From Nitrosospira multiformis (GTDB lineage: Bacteria > Pseudomonadota > Gammaproteobacteria > Burkholderiales > Nitrosomonadaceae), in NCBI RefSeq assembly GCF_900111585.1, contig NZ_FOHI01000010.1:30670-94669 (forward strand): 64,000 nucleotides of DNA, in the 5' to 3' direction. The translations under genes and the position numbers were made by a program. The notes under the pieces are model-generated. The model was not told the DNA's origin and did no database searches. It saw only the letters and a list, made by a program, of their open reading frames with translations. Positions within the stretch are counted from its first letter, which is position 1; each line of letters opens with the position of its first letter. Shown here one piece after another: positions 53,204-62,602 of the stretch.

Positions 53204-55799
53204 GGTGGCGTTTTCACCAAGAGGGACCGGAGAAGCGCCTGTAATCACACAAATCACGCAATTGGAAATCCTCGACTGGGAAAGTGTGCTAGCTACGGAT
53301 GCAGCGACCGCAGGCGGCAAAGCATGGCATCTGGCACGATTGAAGCAATTGGGTCTGCCGGTGCCGGAGGGACTGGTTATCCCGGCTGACTGGCGACCCT
53401 TGCATGACGATGAGGCGATCCCTCCCGAATTGTCGGCAGCATTGCAAAAGGCTCTTGCCACCCGTGGCTGGTTGAATCAGCCGCTGGCAGTACGCTCTTC
53501 GGCTGCCGGTGAAGACTCAGTCACGGCTTCGTTTGCAGGTATTTACCGTACTTGCCTGAATGTATGCGGTACCGAACAGGTACAGCTTGCGGTCCGGGAA
53601 GTGTGGGCCTCATTATCCTCTCCCACCGCTATCGCTTATCGTCAAAGATTGAACCCGGGCGCATCCATGCCAGGCATGGCAGTAATCGTCATGCCACTGC
53701 TGCCTGCCATTGCTTCCGGCATCGCCTTCACCTGCGACCCGATTACCGGACGTGACGACAGGCTCGTCATCCACGCGCAATGGGGATTGGGCGAATCGCT
53801 GGTTGGGGGACAGGCAACGGGCGATGAATACGTTTTTGGCGAAGATTTGCTCGATGATCACTGGGTATTACTGCACGAGCGGATCGGCAGTAAGGCGACC
53901 AAGGCAGTTGCGCGGCCGGAAGGCGGAACGGCAATGGTTCCGACATCCGCCGCCGAAGCAACGGGATCCGTTCTTTCGCCCGATCAGGCGCTAGCCCTGG
54001 CTGAACTGCTGCGCGACGCGGCGGTGGCCCTGGACTTCACCCACCCATTCTACGATCTGGAATGGGTATGGGACGGCGAACAGTTCTGGTTGACCCAGGC
54101 CCGACCAGTCACTGCCCGACCCCATTACACCTATCCCGCGCTGCAAACGCAACCTGCCTACTGGACGCGTGGCAACACCTGCGAAGTCGTTCCCGAGCCG
54201 CTGTCACCGATTGATTGGTGCAATGCGCGCAGACTCGTTAACGAACTGCTCACACAGGGCTACATTCTGGCCGGTTATCCATTGCTGCCGGGATTGCAGC
54301 GTGCGGGACTGTTCCATGGCCGCCTTTATTTACAGCTTTCCCTGTTGCAGTGGGAAGTTTTCGATGCATTAGGAGTGATTCCCCAGCTGACAAATTCGCT
54401 GATTGGCGGCAGGCAGCCGGAAATTACGCTGCCGACTGCAAGTCCTGTCGATGGTTTCGCACGTTTGCGAAGGGTCGTGCGTTATATGCTGCGCTCTCCA
54501 GGCCAGCGCCGCCGTGGTCAGCGCGCCATAGAGCGTGCCATGGCCGAGGCGGTTCAGTGGCGCAAGCAGCCCCTTCCCAAGGATGCAGCAGGGTTGCGAG
54601 CCGAAATTCTTCGTCATTTTCAAGTCGCCCGCAGCGCGGCCGATTTGTTTTTCTTGCAGGGTTCAGGTGGCGGAAGTCTGGCAATGCTGGTCGAGCAGCT
54701 GGATAAGTGCTTTCCGGGTGAAGGATATGCATTGGCTACCGCTTTGCTCGCCGGTGGAGAGCCAAGCGTTACCGCACGCCAGTCGTATGAACTGATGGCT
54801 CTGGCGCGTTTGGGGCGGGAGAAGGGGAACGTAGAAGCTTCCAGCGATCATGAGCATCCAGAAAACTCCAAGTTTCAGGATGCCTTCAATGAGTTTCTTG
54901 AGCGTTACGGGCATCGAGGATTGTATGAAAGTTACTTCCGGAATCCGAGATGGCGGGAGGCACCGGAATATTTACTATCGCAACTGGAGCAACTGGCCGA
55001 AGTGGATGAGGCGGCGTTGCAGGTTCGCCAGAAAGCGGCGGTGACTGAAGCGCTGGCGCGCATCCGATCCGGCGTACCGTTCTGGAAACGCACATTTATC
55101 CTGAAATTGGCAAAGGCAGCGACGCAGGAATGCAACCAGCGTGAAGCTGCACGCAGCGCTCTGACGGCACTGATGGAGCCCGGGCGGTATCTGCTGCTCG
55201 CAGCCGGACGCTATCTGGTTGAACAGGGAGTGCTGGTGCAGGAAGCGGATATTTTTCACCTCATGCTCTCCGAGATATTGCGTGTGCTGGATGGCGATAT
55301 TCCCGAGACTGGAGTAAAGGCTCGCGTGAGCGAGCGGAAGAAGCTTTTCGAACAATGGTCGCAGGAAACGGCACCCGCTGTTCTGGTCGAGGCATCGAGG
55401 CATTCAAGGCAGGGCTGGCAGGCACATGAGTCCGCCGCAGTCTCAGTCACAGCCTCAAATAACTCACGTCGTTACCAGGGCATACCGACCGGCACAGGCT
55501 TGGCAAGAGGTAAAGTCCGCCTTCTGCTCCACCCGTCCGAGGGGTACAAATTGCAGGAGGGCGATATTCTGGTTGCTCCCTCTACCGATCCCGGCTGGAC
55601 GCCTCTTTTCCTCAGAGCGGCAGGATTGGTTGTAGAGACGGGCGGTTATCTCTCCCACGGAGCAATCGTTGCCCGTGAGTTTGCTATTCCTGCGGTCGTT
55701 AACTTGACAGGAGTGTTGGCCGAACTGAAGGATGGGGATATGGTGGAAGTCGATGGCATGAGTGGCGGGGTGACGTTGCTTGAACGAAATGGGCAGTAA
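53193..55799 (+). CDS. PEP-synthase-like dikinase with rifampin-phosphotransferase architecture
   Basis: 868 residues. N-terminal ATP-grasp half (GGKAWHLARLKQLGLPVPEG, LAVRSSAAGEDSVTASFAGI, WLTQARPVTARP) to about residue 310, a large helical middle domain (about 330-770), and a C-terminal swivelling phosphohistidine domain (STDPGWTPLFLRAAGLVVET, then GGYLSHGAIVAREFAIPAVV with the catalytic His). The PEP/pyruvate-binding barrel that follows the His domain in PpsA is missing. This order and length match rifampin phosphotransferase-type enzymes; the acceptor here is unknown. Overlaps the S41 remnant. Confidence 0.8.
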   Translation: MPAEVAFSPRGTGEAPVITQITQLEILDWESVLATDAATAGGKAWHLARLKQLGLPVPEGLVIPADWRPLHDDEAIPPELSAALQKALATRGWLNQPLAVRSSAAGEDSVTASFAGIYRTCLNVCGTEQVQLAVREVWASLSSPTAIAYRQRLNPGASMPGMAVIVMPLLPAIASGIAFTCDPITGRDDRLVIHAQWGLGESLVGGQATGDEYVFGEDLLDDHWVLLHERIGSKATKAVARPEGGTAMVPTSAAEATGSVLSPDQALALAELLRDAAVALDFTHPFYDLEWVWDGEQFWLTQARPVTARPHYTYPALQTQPAYWTRGNTCEVVPEPLSPIDWCNARRLVNELLTQGYILAGYPLLPGLQRAGLFHGRLYLQLSLLQWEVFDALGVIPQLTNSLIGGRQPEITLPTASPVDGFARLRRVVRYMLRSPGQRRRGQRAIERAMAEAVQWRKQPLPKDAAGLRAEILRHFQVARSAADLFFLQGSGGGSLAMLVEQLDKCFPGEGYALATALLAGGEPSVTARQSYELMALARLGREKGNVEASSDHEHPENSKFQDAFNEFLERYGHRGLYESYFRNPRWREAPEYLLSQLEQLAEVDEAALQVRQKAAVTEALARIRSGVPFWKRTFILKLAKAATQECNQREAARSALTALMEPGRYLLLAAGRYLVEQGVLVQEADIFHLMLSEILRVLDGDIPETGVKARVSERKKLFEQWSQETAPAVLVEASRHSRQGWQAHESAAVSVTASNNSRRYQGIPTGTGLARGKVRLLLHPSEGYKLQEGDILVAPSTDPGWTPLFLRAAGLVVETGGYLSHGAIVAREFAIPAVVNLTGVLAELKDGDMVEVDGMSGGVTLLERNGQ

Positions 55800-56146
55800 C
55801 GGATCGCCTTAGCAATAACGGACCGGCTTGGCTAAAGGAGGAAATAGCTCGAATCAGCTACCGAATCAGCTATCTATTTGCCAGCTAGACAATATGACTG
55901 ACTTGACAGCAACGATATAAACGACTAGCGTTTCAATCAGTTGCCGAGCTACGGCAGCTCAATCCACCTTGCTGGTTCCTGTTTTTGCGTGATGCCCAGC
56001 GGGCACCCCCTTATATCAGGGTGATATATGCCCGATTCCGGTTCACCTGAAACAGATGAGTGTGGTTGATCCGTCGGTTGCTGTGCTGCGGCCTCCTGAC
56101 TGATCTCCCGCAATAGCGCCACTTTCACGCAAAAAATTGCAACTCC
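55800..56146. promoter_or_regulatory. Intergenic stretch upstream of the Mla-like operon
   Basis: About 350 bp; includes short repeats of AATCAGCTA (55852 and 55863) and TTGACAGCAACG (55913), possibly a -35. No gene supported. Confidence 0.3.
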
Positions 56147-57304
56147 ATGGTATTTGGCGCCGATTCAGAACTCCTGCTGTGGGATGCTTCTGAAAATCCC
56201 CCACGGCTGAATGTGCGTGGCAACTGGACACTCGAAAACTATGCCGCGCTGGGCGAGCAGATCGCCCTGCTCCGGCATCGGTCAGGGGGTCTGGCCGCAG
56301 CACGCCGCAACGTAGACCTGGGCGAGCTTGCGGGGTTGGATACCGCGGGTGCTGCGCGCCTTTACGAACTGCTCGGCGCGGAACTCGCCGGAGAGCTTGC
56401 CGCTTCCGATGCGGCGCTGAGCCGCGAACGGAGGGCGCTGCTGCTGATGGTGGCCAACGCGATGGGAGCTGCCGGCAAGGTATCCCAAAGGCGGCAGCGG
56501 GGTGCCTTTATCGAAATATTCGGTCACGCCGGAGTTGCGCTGGAAATCTTCCGGCAGCAAATCCTGGCACTGCTGGGCTTCATGGGTTTCACGCTCGATG
56601 CGCTGGCCCGCGGCCTGCTGCATCCGGAACGCTGGCGCCTGACATCGATCGTGGCGCAAATCCACGAAACCGGCCTGAATGCCGTACCCATCATCGGTCT
56701 GCTCAATTTCATGGTGGGCGCCGTGATCGCCTTTCTGGGCGCAACCGTGCTGGCCAATTTCGGGGCAAGCATCTACACCGTCAATCTCGTGACTTTCGCC
56801 TTCCTGCGGGAGCTGGGCGTCCTGCTTACTGCCATCCTCATGGCCGGCCGCACCGCGAGTACGTTCACCGCTCAGCTCGGCTCCATGAAGATCAACGAGG
56901 AGATCGATGCAACCCGCGTGCTGGGCCTGAACCCAGTCAACCTGCTGGTGCTGCCGCGCGTGCTGGCATTGTTCGTATCCCTGCCCATCCTCACCTTCGT
57001 GGGGATGATTTCGGGAATCCTGGGTGGCGCGCTGGTGTGCGCTCTGCAACTGGATATTTCACTGGCGATGTTCCTCACCATTTTTCATGATCAGATCGAG
57101 CTGCGGCATTTCCTGGTGGGCATGTCCAAGGCGCCCGTATTCGCCTTCGTGATCGGAGTCGTCGGCTGCCTCGAAGGACTCAAGGTCAGCGGCAGTGCAT
57201 TGTCCGTGGGACAGCATACGACAGCCAGTGTGGTACATTCCATATTCGTCGTCATTTTCCTGGACGCAGTGGCGGCCCTATTTTTCATGGAGATGGGATG
57301 GTAA
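56147..57304 (+). CDS. MlaE-type ABC permease with N-terminal STAS-like domain
   Basis: 385 residues. Residues 1-110 resemble a STAS fold (LNVRGNWTLENYAALGEQIA, LDTAGAARLYELLG), fused to an MlaE/YrbE permease with about five helices (NAVPIIGLLNFMVGAVIAFL; AGRTASTFTAQLGSMKINEE is the family signature). This corresponds to MlaB plus MlaE in one chain. First gene of an operon with an ATPase, an MCE protein and a lipoprotein, for lipid transport between the membranes. Confidence 0.87.
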   Translation: MVFGADSELLLWDASENPPRLNVRGNWTLENYAALGEQIALLRHRSGGLAAARRNVDLGELAGLDTAGAARLYELLGAELAGELAASDAALSRERRALLLMVANAMGAAGKVSQRRQRGAFIEIFGHAGVALEIFRQQILALLGFMGFTLDALARGLLHPERWRLTSIVAQIHETGLNAVPIIGLLNFMVGAVIAFLGATVLANFGASIYTVNLVTFAFLRELGVLLTAILMAGRTASTFTAQLGSMKINEEIDATRVLGLNPVNLLVLPRVLALFVSLPILTFVGMISGILGGALVCALQLDISLAMFLTIFHDQIELRHFLVGMSKAPVFAFVIGVVGCLEGLKVSGSALSVGQHTTASVVHSIFVVIFLDAVAALFFMEMGW

Positions 57305-58185
57305 CGGACGAGGCGCTGTTTCCGCGGAAAGCTGGCCGGGTAAACCCTGACAGCCAGGCAACCGGCGCTTCGGCGCAGAGCGGTGAAGCGATTATCCAGG
57401 TGCGGGGCCTGACCAACCGTTTTGGCAGGCAACTCGTGCACGACAAGCTGGACCTCGACGTCCATCGCGGCGAGATCCTCGGCGTCATCGGTGGATCCGG
57501 CTCGGGCAAATCGGTCCTGCTGCGCTCCATCGTTGGTCTGCAAACCCCCGCTGCGGGCAGTGTGCGTATTCTCGGCACGGATCTGCTCCAGCTCGCCCCC
57601 GAGCAGCGTACGCCATTGGAGCAGCGCTTCGGTGTGCTTTTCCAGCGTGGGGCGTTGTTTTCCTCTCTGACCGTCGTGGAAAACATCGCGCTCCCGCTCA
57701 TTGAGAATGCCGGCCTCACCAGGGCGGATGCCGAGCACTTGGCAATCGTGAAGCTGGCGCTCGCTGGCCTGCCGGCGAATGCAGCCGCGAAATATCCGTC
57801 CTCCCTATCGGGTGGCATGATCAAGCGGGCAGCGTTGGCGCGCGCGCTTGCGCTTGACCCCGACATCCTCTTTCTCGACGAGCCCACCGCAGGGCTCGAT
57901 CCCATCGGCGCGGCGGAATTCGACCAGCTCATCATCACCTTGCGCGATGCGCTGGGCCTCACGGTCTTTATCGTGACCCATGACCTCGATACGCTCTATA
58001 CGATCTGCGACCGCGTTGCGGTGTTGTCGCAGAAACATGTTCTCGTGACGGGCCCGCTCCAGACGGTCGAAGCCGTCGAGGACGAATGGGTGCAGGAGTA
58101 TTTTCACGGACCGCGCGGCCGCGCGGCCAGCCATGCGGTGGAGACGGGCGGTACGATGGTCAGGACCAGGGAGATAGGGAGATAA
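57298..58185 (+). CDS. MlaF-type ABC transporter ATPase
   Basis: 295 residues, ATG overlapping the permease stop. Walker A GGSGSGKSVLLRSIV, Q-loop FGVLFQRGALFSSL, signature LSGGMIKRAALARALALDPD, Walker B ILFLDEPTAGLDPIGA, H-loop VFIVTHDL. The insert before the signature is typical of MlaF. Drives the MCE transporter. Confidence 0.92.
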   Translation: MVTDEALFPRKAGRVNPDSQATGASAQSGEAIIQVRGLTNRFGRQLVHDKLDLDVHRGEILGVIGGSGSGKSVLLRSIVGLQTPAAGSVRILGTDLLQLAPEQRTPLEQRFGVLFQRGALFSSLTVVENIALPLIENAGLTRADAEHLAIVKLALAGLPANAAAKYPSSLSGGMIKRAALARALALDPDILFLDEPTAGLDPIGAAEFDQLIITLRDALGLTVFIVTHDLDTLYTICDRVAVLSQKHVLVTGPLQTVEAVEDEWVQEYFHGPRGRAASHAVETGGTMVRTREIGR

Positions 58186-58188
58186 CCG

Positions 58189-59127
58189 ATGGAACCGCGC
58201 GCGCACCATGTACTGATCGGATTCTTTACCGTTATGACGGTAGCGGCTGCACTGCTGTTCACCCTGTGGCTGAGCAAGGCTCCGGGCGACTCTGTGCAGC
58301 GCTACTACACCGTGGTCTTCAATGAGGCAGTCAGAGGTCTCTCCATAGGGAGCGCCGTTCAGTACAGCGGCATCACGGTCGGTGACGTGGTCAAGCTCGC
58401 ACTGGACCCGCAGGATCCTCGGAGAGTGATCGCGCGGGTGCGCGTGCAAGGCAGTACGCCGATCAAGGAGGATACCCAGGCACGGCTCGCGCTAACAGGC
58501 ATCACCGGCAATTCCGTGATCGAATTCAGCGGCGGATCGCCAGACAGCCCCGACCTCGTGGCAAAGGATGACAAGGACCCGGTCATCGTGGCCACCCCAT
58601 CGCCCATCGCCAAGCTGCTGGAGCACAGCGACAACATGATGGCCGATGTCACCCAGCTCGTGATGCGTGCCAAGGAGATTCTTTCTCAAGAAAATGCCAA
58701 GCGGCTGAGCAGGACGCTGGAGAACCTGGAGCAGACGACGCAGGTGATCGCCAGCCAGAACGATAACGTGCGGGGAATCGTAGGCGAACTGGCCGCTGCC
58801 AGCGCGCAGGCGAATTCCGCGCTGAGGGAGGCCACGCAACTGATGGCGGCAACGAACACCCTCGTGAGCGAGAAGGGCGGTCCAACCCTTGGCAACCTCG
58901 ATCGCGCCACAGCTTCCTTGGCGAAAGTCAGCGCGTCGGTGGATCAGTTGCTGCTGGAGAATCAGGCCGCGTTGAGCGGGGGCATGCAGGGCATGAACGA
59001 ACTGGGACCTGCCCTGCAGGAACTACGTTACACCATGTCTGCACTGGCAAGAACCGTACGTCGGCTCGATGAGAATCCTGCTGCCTACCTCACGGGGCGG
59101 GAAAAAATCGAGGAGCTTGAGCCATGA
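58189..59127 (+). CDS. MCE-domain (MlaD-like) substrate-binding protein
   Basis: 312 residues: N-terminal anchor (HVLIGFFTVMTVAAALLFTL), one MCE domain (YYTVVFNEAVRGLSIGSAVQ, LTGITGNSVIEFSGGSP), then a long helical region (about 150-300) forming a coiled coil, longer than in MlaD and closer to Ttg2C/LetB-style needle elements. Good ribosome-binding site (AGGGAGATAGGGAG). Overlaps the next gene by 4 bp. Confidence 0.87.
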   Translation: MEPRAHHVLIGFFTVMTVAAALLFTLWLSKAPGDSVQRYYTVVFNEAVRGLSIGSAVQYSGITVGDVVKLALDPQDPRRVIARVRVQGSTPIKEDTQARLALTGITGNSVIEFSGGSPDSPDLVAKDDKDPVIVATPSPIAKLLEHSDNMMADVTQLVMRAKEILSQENAKRLSRTLENLEQTTQVIASQNDNVRGIVGELAAASAQANSALREATQLMAATNTLVSEKGGPTLGNLDRATASLAKVSASVDQLLLENQAALSGGMQGMNELGPALQELRYTMSALARTVRRLDENPAAYLTGREKIEELEP

Positions 59128-59786
59128 ACCCAATCCCTGGCGCAAGCTATTTCCATCTGCGTCTGCTCCGCTGTTTCGGGATAGCGACGATACTTCTCTT
59201 CGTGTCCTCATGCTCGATATTGCCTGCGACCGAAAATCTGGAAATCTATCAACTGCCTGCTGCCGAGTCTGCTCCCCGTTTCTCCGGCGATCCCTTGCCC
59301 TGGACGTTGCGTCTTGCAACCCCCCACAGCAACTACATCACGGATAGTCCACGCGTGCTGGCGCTGCGCCAGGGTAGCCAGCTCAGCTCGTACAAGGGCA
59401 TCCGCTGGAGCGACCCCGTGCCGGTTCTGCTTCGCAACCGGCTGGCAGCGGCTTTCCGGGCAGATGGCAGGTTCAATTCCATCATTAACGGCAACAACAA
59501 TAATCTTGTTGCCAACCTGGAGCTTGGCGGTGACCTGAGTGCGTTCCAGGTAGAGTATAAAAATGATGGACCACAGGCCACCATCTATTTTTACGCCACT
59601 CTATCGCAGCCGCTGCGCAACCGCATCGTAGCAGTGCGCCGCTTTGAAGTCAGCGAACCCGTGCAGAGCCGGGGGACATCAGGAATCATCACGGCTTTCG
59701 GTCTTGCGGCGGACAGATTCGCTGCGGAGATCGTCGCCTGGACAACGCAGCAGGGCATGGCCCTGCAAACCGAGGCAAGAGAATGA
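59124..59786 (+). CDS. Lipoprotein, ABC-type transport auxiliary component
   Basis: 220 residues; ATGA overlap with the MCE gene. Signal with lipobox FVSSC (Cys30). ENLEIYQLPAAES, LALRQGSQLSSYKGIRWSDP and FGLAADRFAAEIVAWTTQQG match the auxiliary lipoprotein family (DUF330/PqiC-like) that completes MCE operons lacking MlaC. Proposed outer-membrane end of this system. Second such lipoprotein in the window after pqiC. Confidence 0.82.
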   Translation: MNPIPGASYFHLRLLRCFGIATILLFVSSCSILPATENLEIYQLPAAESAPRFSGDPLPWTLRLATPHSNYITDSPRVLALRQGSQLSSYKGIRWSDPVPVLLRNRLAAAFRADGRFNSIINGNNNNLVANLELGGDLSAFQVEYKNDGPQATIYFYATLSQPLRNRIVAVRRFEVSEPVQSRGTSGIITAFGLAADRFAAEIVAWTTQQGMALQTEARE

Positions 59787-59916
59787 GCCCATGAGTCGAA
59801 CCATGAAACTTTCGAATACTCGCTCTAATAACCACACTATTTAGTTGATGTACTGGAGTCCAATAGCTTAGTCCGGCATCAAACCGGAATAACAACACTC
59901 AGGCATTTCTACTGTG

Positions 59917-60807
59917 TCACCTCGAAATGTCCGCTGGATTCTCTGAGGGAGCCCGTTTCGACCCGCTCATGGTCTTGAGATACGCAATGATCTCAGCCGC
60001 AACCTGTTCCCTGTTCGAAATTTCTTCTCCAAGACCGGGCATCATCGTGTTATATCGAATGGTCTGCGGAGCCAGTATCCAGCGCTTGAGGTATTCGGGC
60101 TTGATGTACTCCACGATACTTTCCGGATAATTGAGCTCCGGCGCTTTGCCACCCCCATCCCCATTTATCGTGTGGCATGCGGCGCAGTGTCTGCGAAAAT
60201 GCTCGAATCCACGTTGTACCTGTTCCGAAGAACCAGATGGTGGAATCATGTTCGGAAACGCTCCTTTCATCTTGAGTTCGATAGTCTTGATCTGGTAAGG
60301 CATGTCGGATGCCCCTGCCTCAAGCAACTCCTTCGAGTCGATATTGTTCCAAACCAGATAGAGCGGACCGAGCGGCACAACCTCGTTGTTCTGCAGCTTG
60401 TTGGTCAATGTGAATGGTTCCCTGTCCTCATTGGCAAAGCCGAAATAACCATCATGATGCAAGAATTTTTTTACCGGCACGCTCGGCTGATACCCGTCGA
60501 TGGCAGTAAAGACGATTTCGTGCGCTTTTTCCCAATCCCTGCCGAACACCTCGGCGAATACCGCTCTTGCGGGGAGTACACGGTAAACCCGATTCCGTCG
60601 CTCGTGCGGTTCGAATACCTTGAGCGCCTGCTCCCGGGTAATGGCGCGAAGACGGTCTACCGAGAAAGTCCTGACGACCTTGCCTTCTTTTTTGAACTCC
60701 ACCTTATCCGGATTTGCCGCAAACGATGGGGCGGGGAACGCAAGGGCGAGAAGGCCTGTGAACAGCAGTGGCGACAAGTATGAAAAATGCGATGCAAGAT
60801 GTTTCAC
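59917..60807 (-). CDS. Secreted mono-haem cytochrome c with N-terminal SUOX-like domain
   Basis: About 296 residues; I prefer the GTG at 60807 (GGAA six bases upstream) over the TTG at 60819. A signal peptide ends near APSFAA. Residues about 35-185 resemble a molybdopterin-oxidase-like beta domain without cofactor Cys (VFTAIDGYQPSVPVKKFL, LGPLYLVWNN). The haem motif CAACH lies in HFRRHCAACHTINGDGGG, with a later Met ligand (NTMMPGLGEEI). Periplasmic electron carrier, partner unknown; stands alone. Confidence 0.8.
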   Translation of the reverse strand: MKHLASHFSYLSPLLFTGLLALAFPAPSFAANPDKVEFKKEGKVVRTFSVDRLRAITREQALKVFEPHERRNRVYRVLPARAVFAEVFGRDWEKAHEIVFTAIDGYQPSVPVKKFLHHDGYFGFANEDREPFTLTNKLQNNEVVPLGPLYLVWNNIDSKELLEAGASDMPYQIKTIELKMKGAFPNMIPPSGSSEQVQRGFEHFRRHCAACHTINGDGGGKAPELNYPESIVEYIKPEYLKRWILAPQTIRYNTMMPGLGEEISNREQVAAEIIAYLKTMSGSKRAPSENPADISR

Positions 60808-61011
60808 ACTGTATTCCAAGCGATTGCAACGGATAATTCGAGGAAATCAGGGAAGACGGTATCAGAAACGGCCAGGGAAGACTACCTCTATTGGAAGAGA
60901 GGATCGCATGGCTCTCTTCTCAAGTTTGAATTGCCGGCCGTCATGCCACTGCTTCGCCTGCGCGAAAACGTTTTTCGCCTACAATCCGTTGCCGTTAATG
61001 CCGAACACCCG

Positions 61012-61785
61012 CTATTTCCGTTTTCGTTCCAGTTCCAGCCTTGTGATGTAACGCTGGATCAGGGACAGCACATTTTCCCCTGTATCGACAAACTCGCAAC
61101 TGACGCGCTGGGATTGGAGATCATGTATGAGTCCGGTATCAGCCGGTTCCACGCGGATTATCCGCATGGATACATTAACCGTCCCGATATCCGGTAATAC
61201 AATGCAGCAATTTTCATAAACGCTTCCTTCCTCGAAATTGCCTCTACTGTTCGAGTCGATGACAGCCATGCCACCGCAGCTGAGGTCCTGCAGGAGTACT
61301 TCCACGGTGGAAGGTAATTTTTCCTCAAGCAGGGGAACCACACATCTTACGGGAGCAGTCGTCGGCGTGGCAACGCGATAGTATTCCCGCTTTTGCATAC
61401 GCAACAGACTTCTGGGGATCTGTGCAAGGAAGGCATTGCGCCCCTCGAACTCTGTTTTCCCGATTTTCTGGCAGGAAAATTGAACCTTCACCTGGTTGGG
61501 AAATGCAACAACATTCCATTTTTCAGCTTGCAATGCCTGCTGATTGATCTCCTCATTCGGACCATAATCGAGCACCATTTCCCCGCGTTGGCTGTCGAGA
61601 TTCAAAAGGGCAGTCGGGAAAAAGCTGTTGGCATCACCAAAGTAACAGGTGCTTTGCGAATTATTCCTTATCATTAGTCGCAGCACGGAGAGAATACCGC
61701 TTTTCGACGAAATGCGATATTTCTTGTTGCTATCAGGAAGGTCGGGTTTGCTGTCTGCCATGATGTCTATCCAGGTCTTGCTCAT
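61012..61785 (-). CDS. YcgR-type PilZ protein (flagellar brake family)
   Basis: About 257 residues from ATG 61785 (TTG 61815 and ATG 61761 also in frame). N-terminal YcgR_2 domain (ISSKSGILSVLRLMIRNNSQ; ALLNLDSQRGEMVLDYG), then the PilZ domain with the c-di-GMP motif KREYYRV (RxxxR) and DLSCGGMAV (D/NxSxxG). Binds c-di-GMP and would slow the flagellar motor or control another output. Convergent c-di-GMP enzyme gene begins at 62970. Confidence 0.82.
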   Translation of the reverse strand: MSKTWIDIMADSKPDLPDSNKKYRISSKSGILSVLRLMIRNNSQSTCYFGDANSFFPTALLNLDSQRGEMVLDYGPNEEINQQALQAEKWNVVAFPNQVKVQFSCQKIGKTEFEGRNAFLAQIPRSLLRMQKREYYRVATPTTAPVRCVVPLLEEKLPSTVEVLLQDLSCGGMAVIDSNSRGNFEEGSVYENCCIVLPDIGTVNVSMRIIRVEPADTGLIHDLQSQRVSCEFVDTGENVLSLIQRYITRLELERKRK

Positions 61786-61815
61786 TCCTATTCGGATTTC
61801 GCCGTGTTGCTCCAA

Positions 61816-62302
61816 TCACAGACCGGGGCGCAACACGAGAATGATCATTCTTCGCCCTAGATCCTGTCACTGTAACATCGACTCCCCATCCCGGAATTTT
61901 CCCTAATCATATACGGTTGGCGCGATGAAGGATCAAAGGCATGCGCGCGACAAGTCCAAGGGGTGACGACTATCCTCGTAATAACGGCGCCAAAACGGAG
62001 TACCGTAGCAAAACAGCTTTTTGTTAACAAAAAATTCCGGGTATTGAAAGCACACGAACTGGCATCCATTCAGGTTAAGCGAGAGAAAGGAAGGAGACTG
62101 AGAATCGAACCTAAAGCCAAGAGGTTTTATAAATCAATGATCGCATTTTGCTTGACATTTCGAAATAATCCACATTTTGGACCTGGATCACATATGCAGT
62201 TCCAGCACTAACTGTCAAAAAAACCCAGGTCTTGATTTTTATTCAAGTATTTGATAATAAATATTTTTAAAAAAAGTTCAAAAAATAGCCGGCTAAGAAA
62301 AG
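61816..62302. other. Gene-free, AT-rich stretch before a DnaA-box cluster
   Basis: Includes the perfect palindrome TTTTTGTTAACAAAAA (62018-62033), a DnaA-box-like TAATCCACA (62166-62174), several GATC sites, and a strongly AT-rich tract at about 62225-62285. An 82-codon frame at 61963-62211 has no start signal and is not accepted. Confidence 0.35.
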
Positions 62303-62340
62303 ATGTTACAGAAAGATGACTTACTCATCGTTTACATAGC

Positions 62341-62375
62341 TTATCAACAAACTTATCCACAGCAATTGTGGACAA
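62341..62375. promoter_or_regulatory. DnaA-box cluster
   Basis: TTATCAACA (62341-62349), consensus TTATCCACA (62353-62361) and, on the other strand, TTGTCCACA (62367-62375) within 35 bp, next to an AT-rich tract on the left. An origin-like or DnaA-regulated element. Confidence 0.5.
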
Positions 62376-62579
62376 TCGAAAAGGCGGTGATCCCTAGCCG
62401 ATTTTTCCGGAATCTTCCTGCAAAGGATGTGGGCGATACTTTGATGGTTGTCACCAGATCAAAACGGCAGCACAAGATTCGCTTAGCCGGAATCGATGCC
62501 TCCGAGAAGCAACAACCATTTGGAGAGCGCTCCAAGCAATCCCTTTCCGATCAGTGTGGATTCCAGGCACTGCAGTTCT

Positions 62580-62601
62580 TACCTGTAATATTTTACAGGT
62601 A
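62580..62601. repeat. Perfect 9-bp inverted repeat at the nuclease breakpoint
   Basis: TACCTGTAA, TATT, TTACAGGTA. It coincides with the point where nuclease homology stops. Possibly a scar of a mobile element or a small hairpin. Confidence 0.6.
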
Positions 62602-62602
62602 G

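Larger units (their letters stand above)
62303..62602 (+). pseudogene. Fragment of staphylococcal-nuclease-like gene
   Basis: The frame contains VGDTLMVVTRSKRQHKIRLA, GIDASEKQQPFGERSKQSLS, the N-terminal part of the SNase/thermonuclease fold including the substrate-binding Asp (GIDA). It then leaves the family pattern and ends; the catalytic Arg and Glu region is missing. The first 35 codons overlap the DnaA-box cluster and are not nuclease-like. A perfect 9-bp inverted repeat sits exactly at its 3' end (62580-62601). Confidence 0.6.

Noticed and set aside
61963..62211. 82-codon plus-strand frame
   Set aside because: No ribosome-binding site, overlaps a perfect AT-rich palindrome and the origin-like AT-rich zone; no domain.
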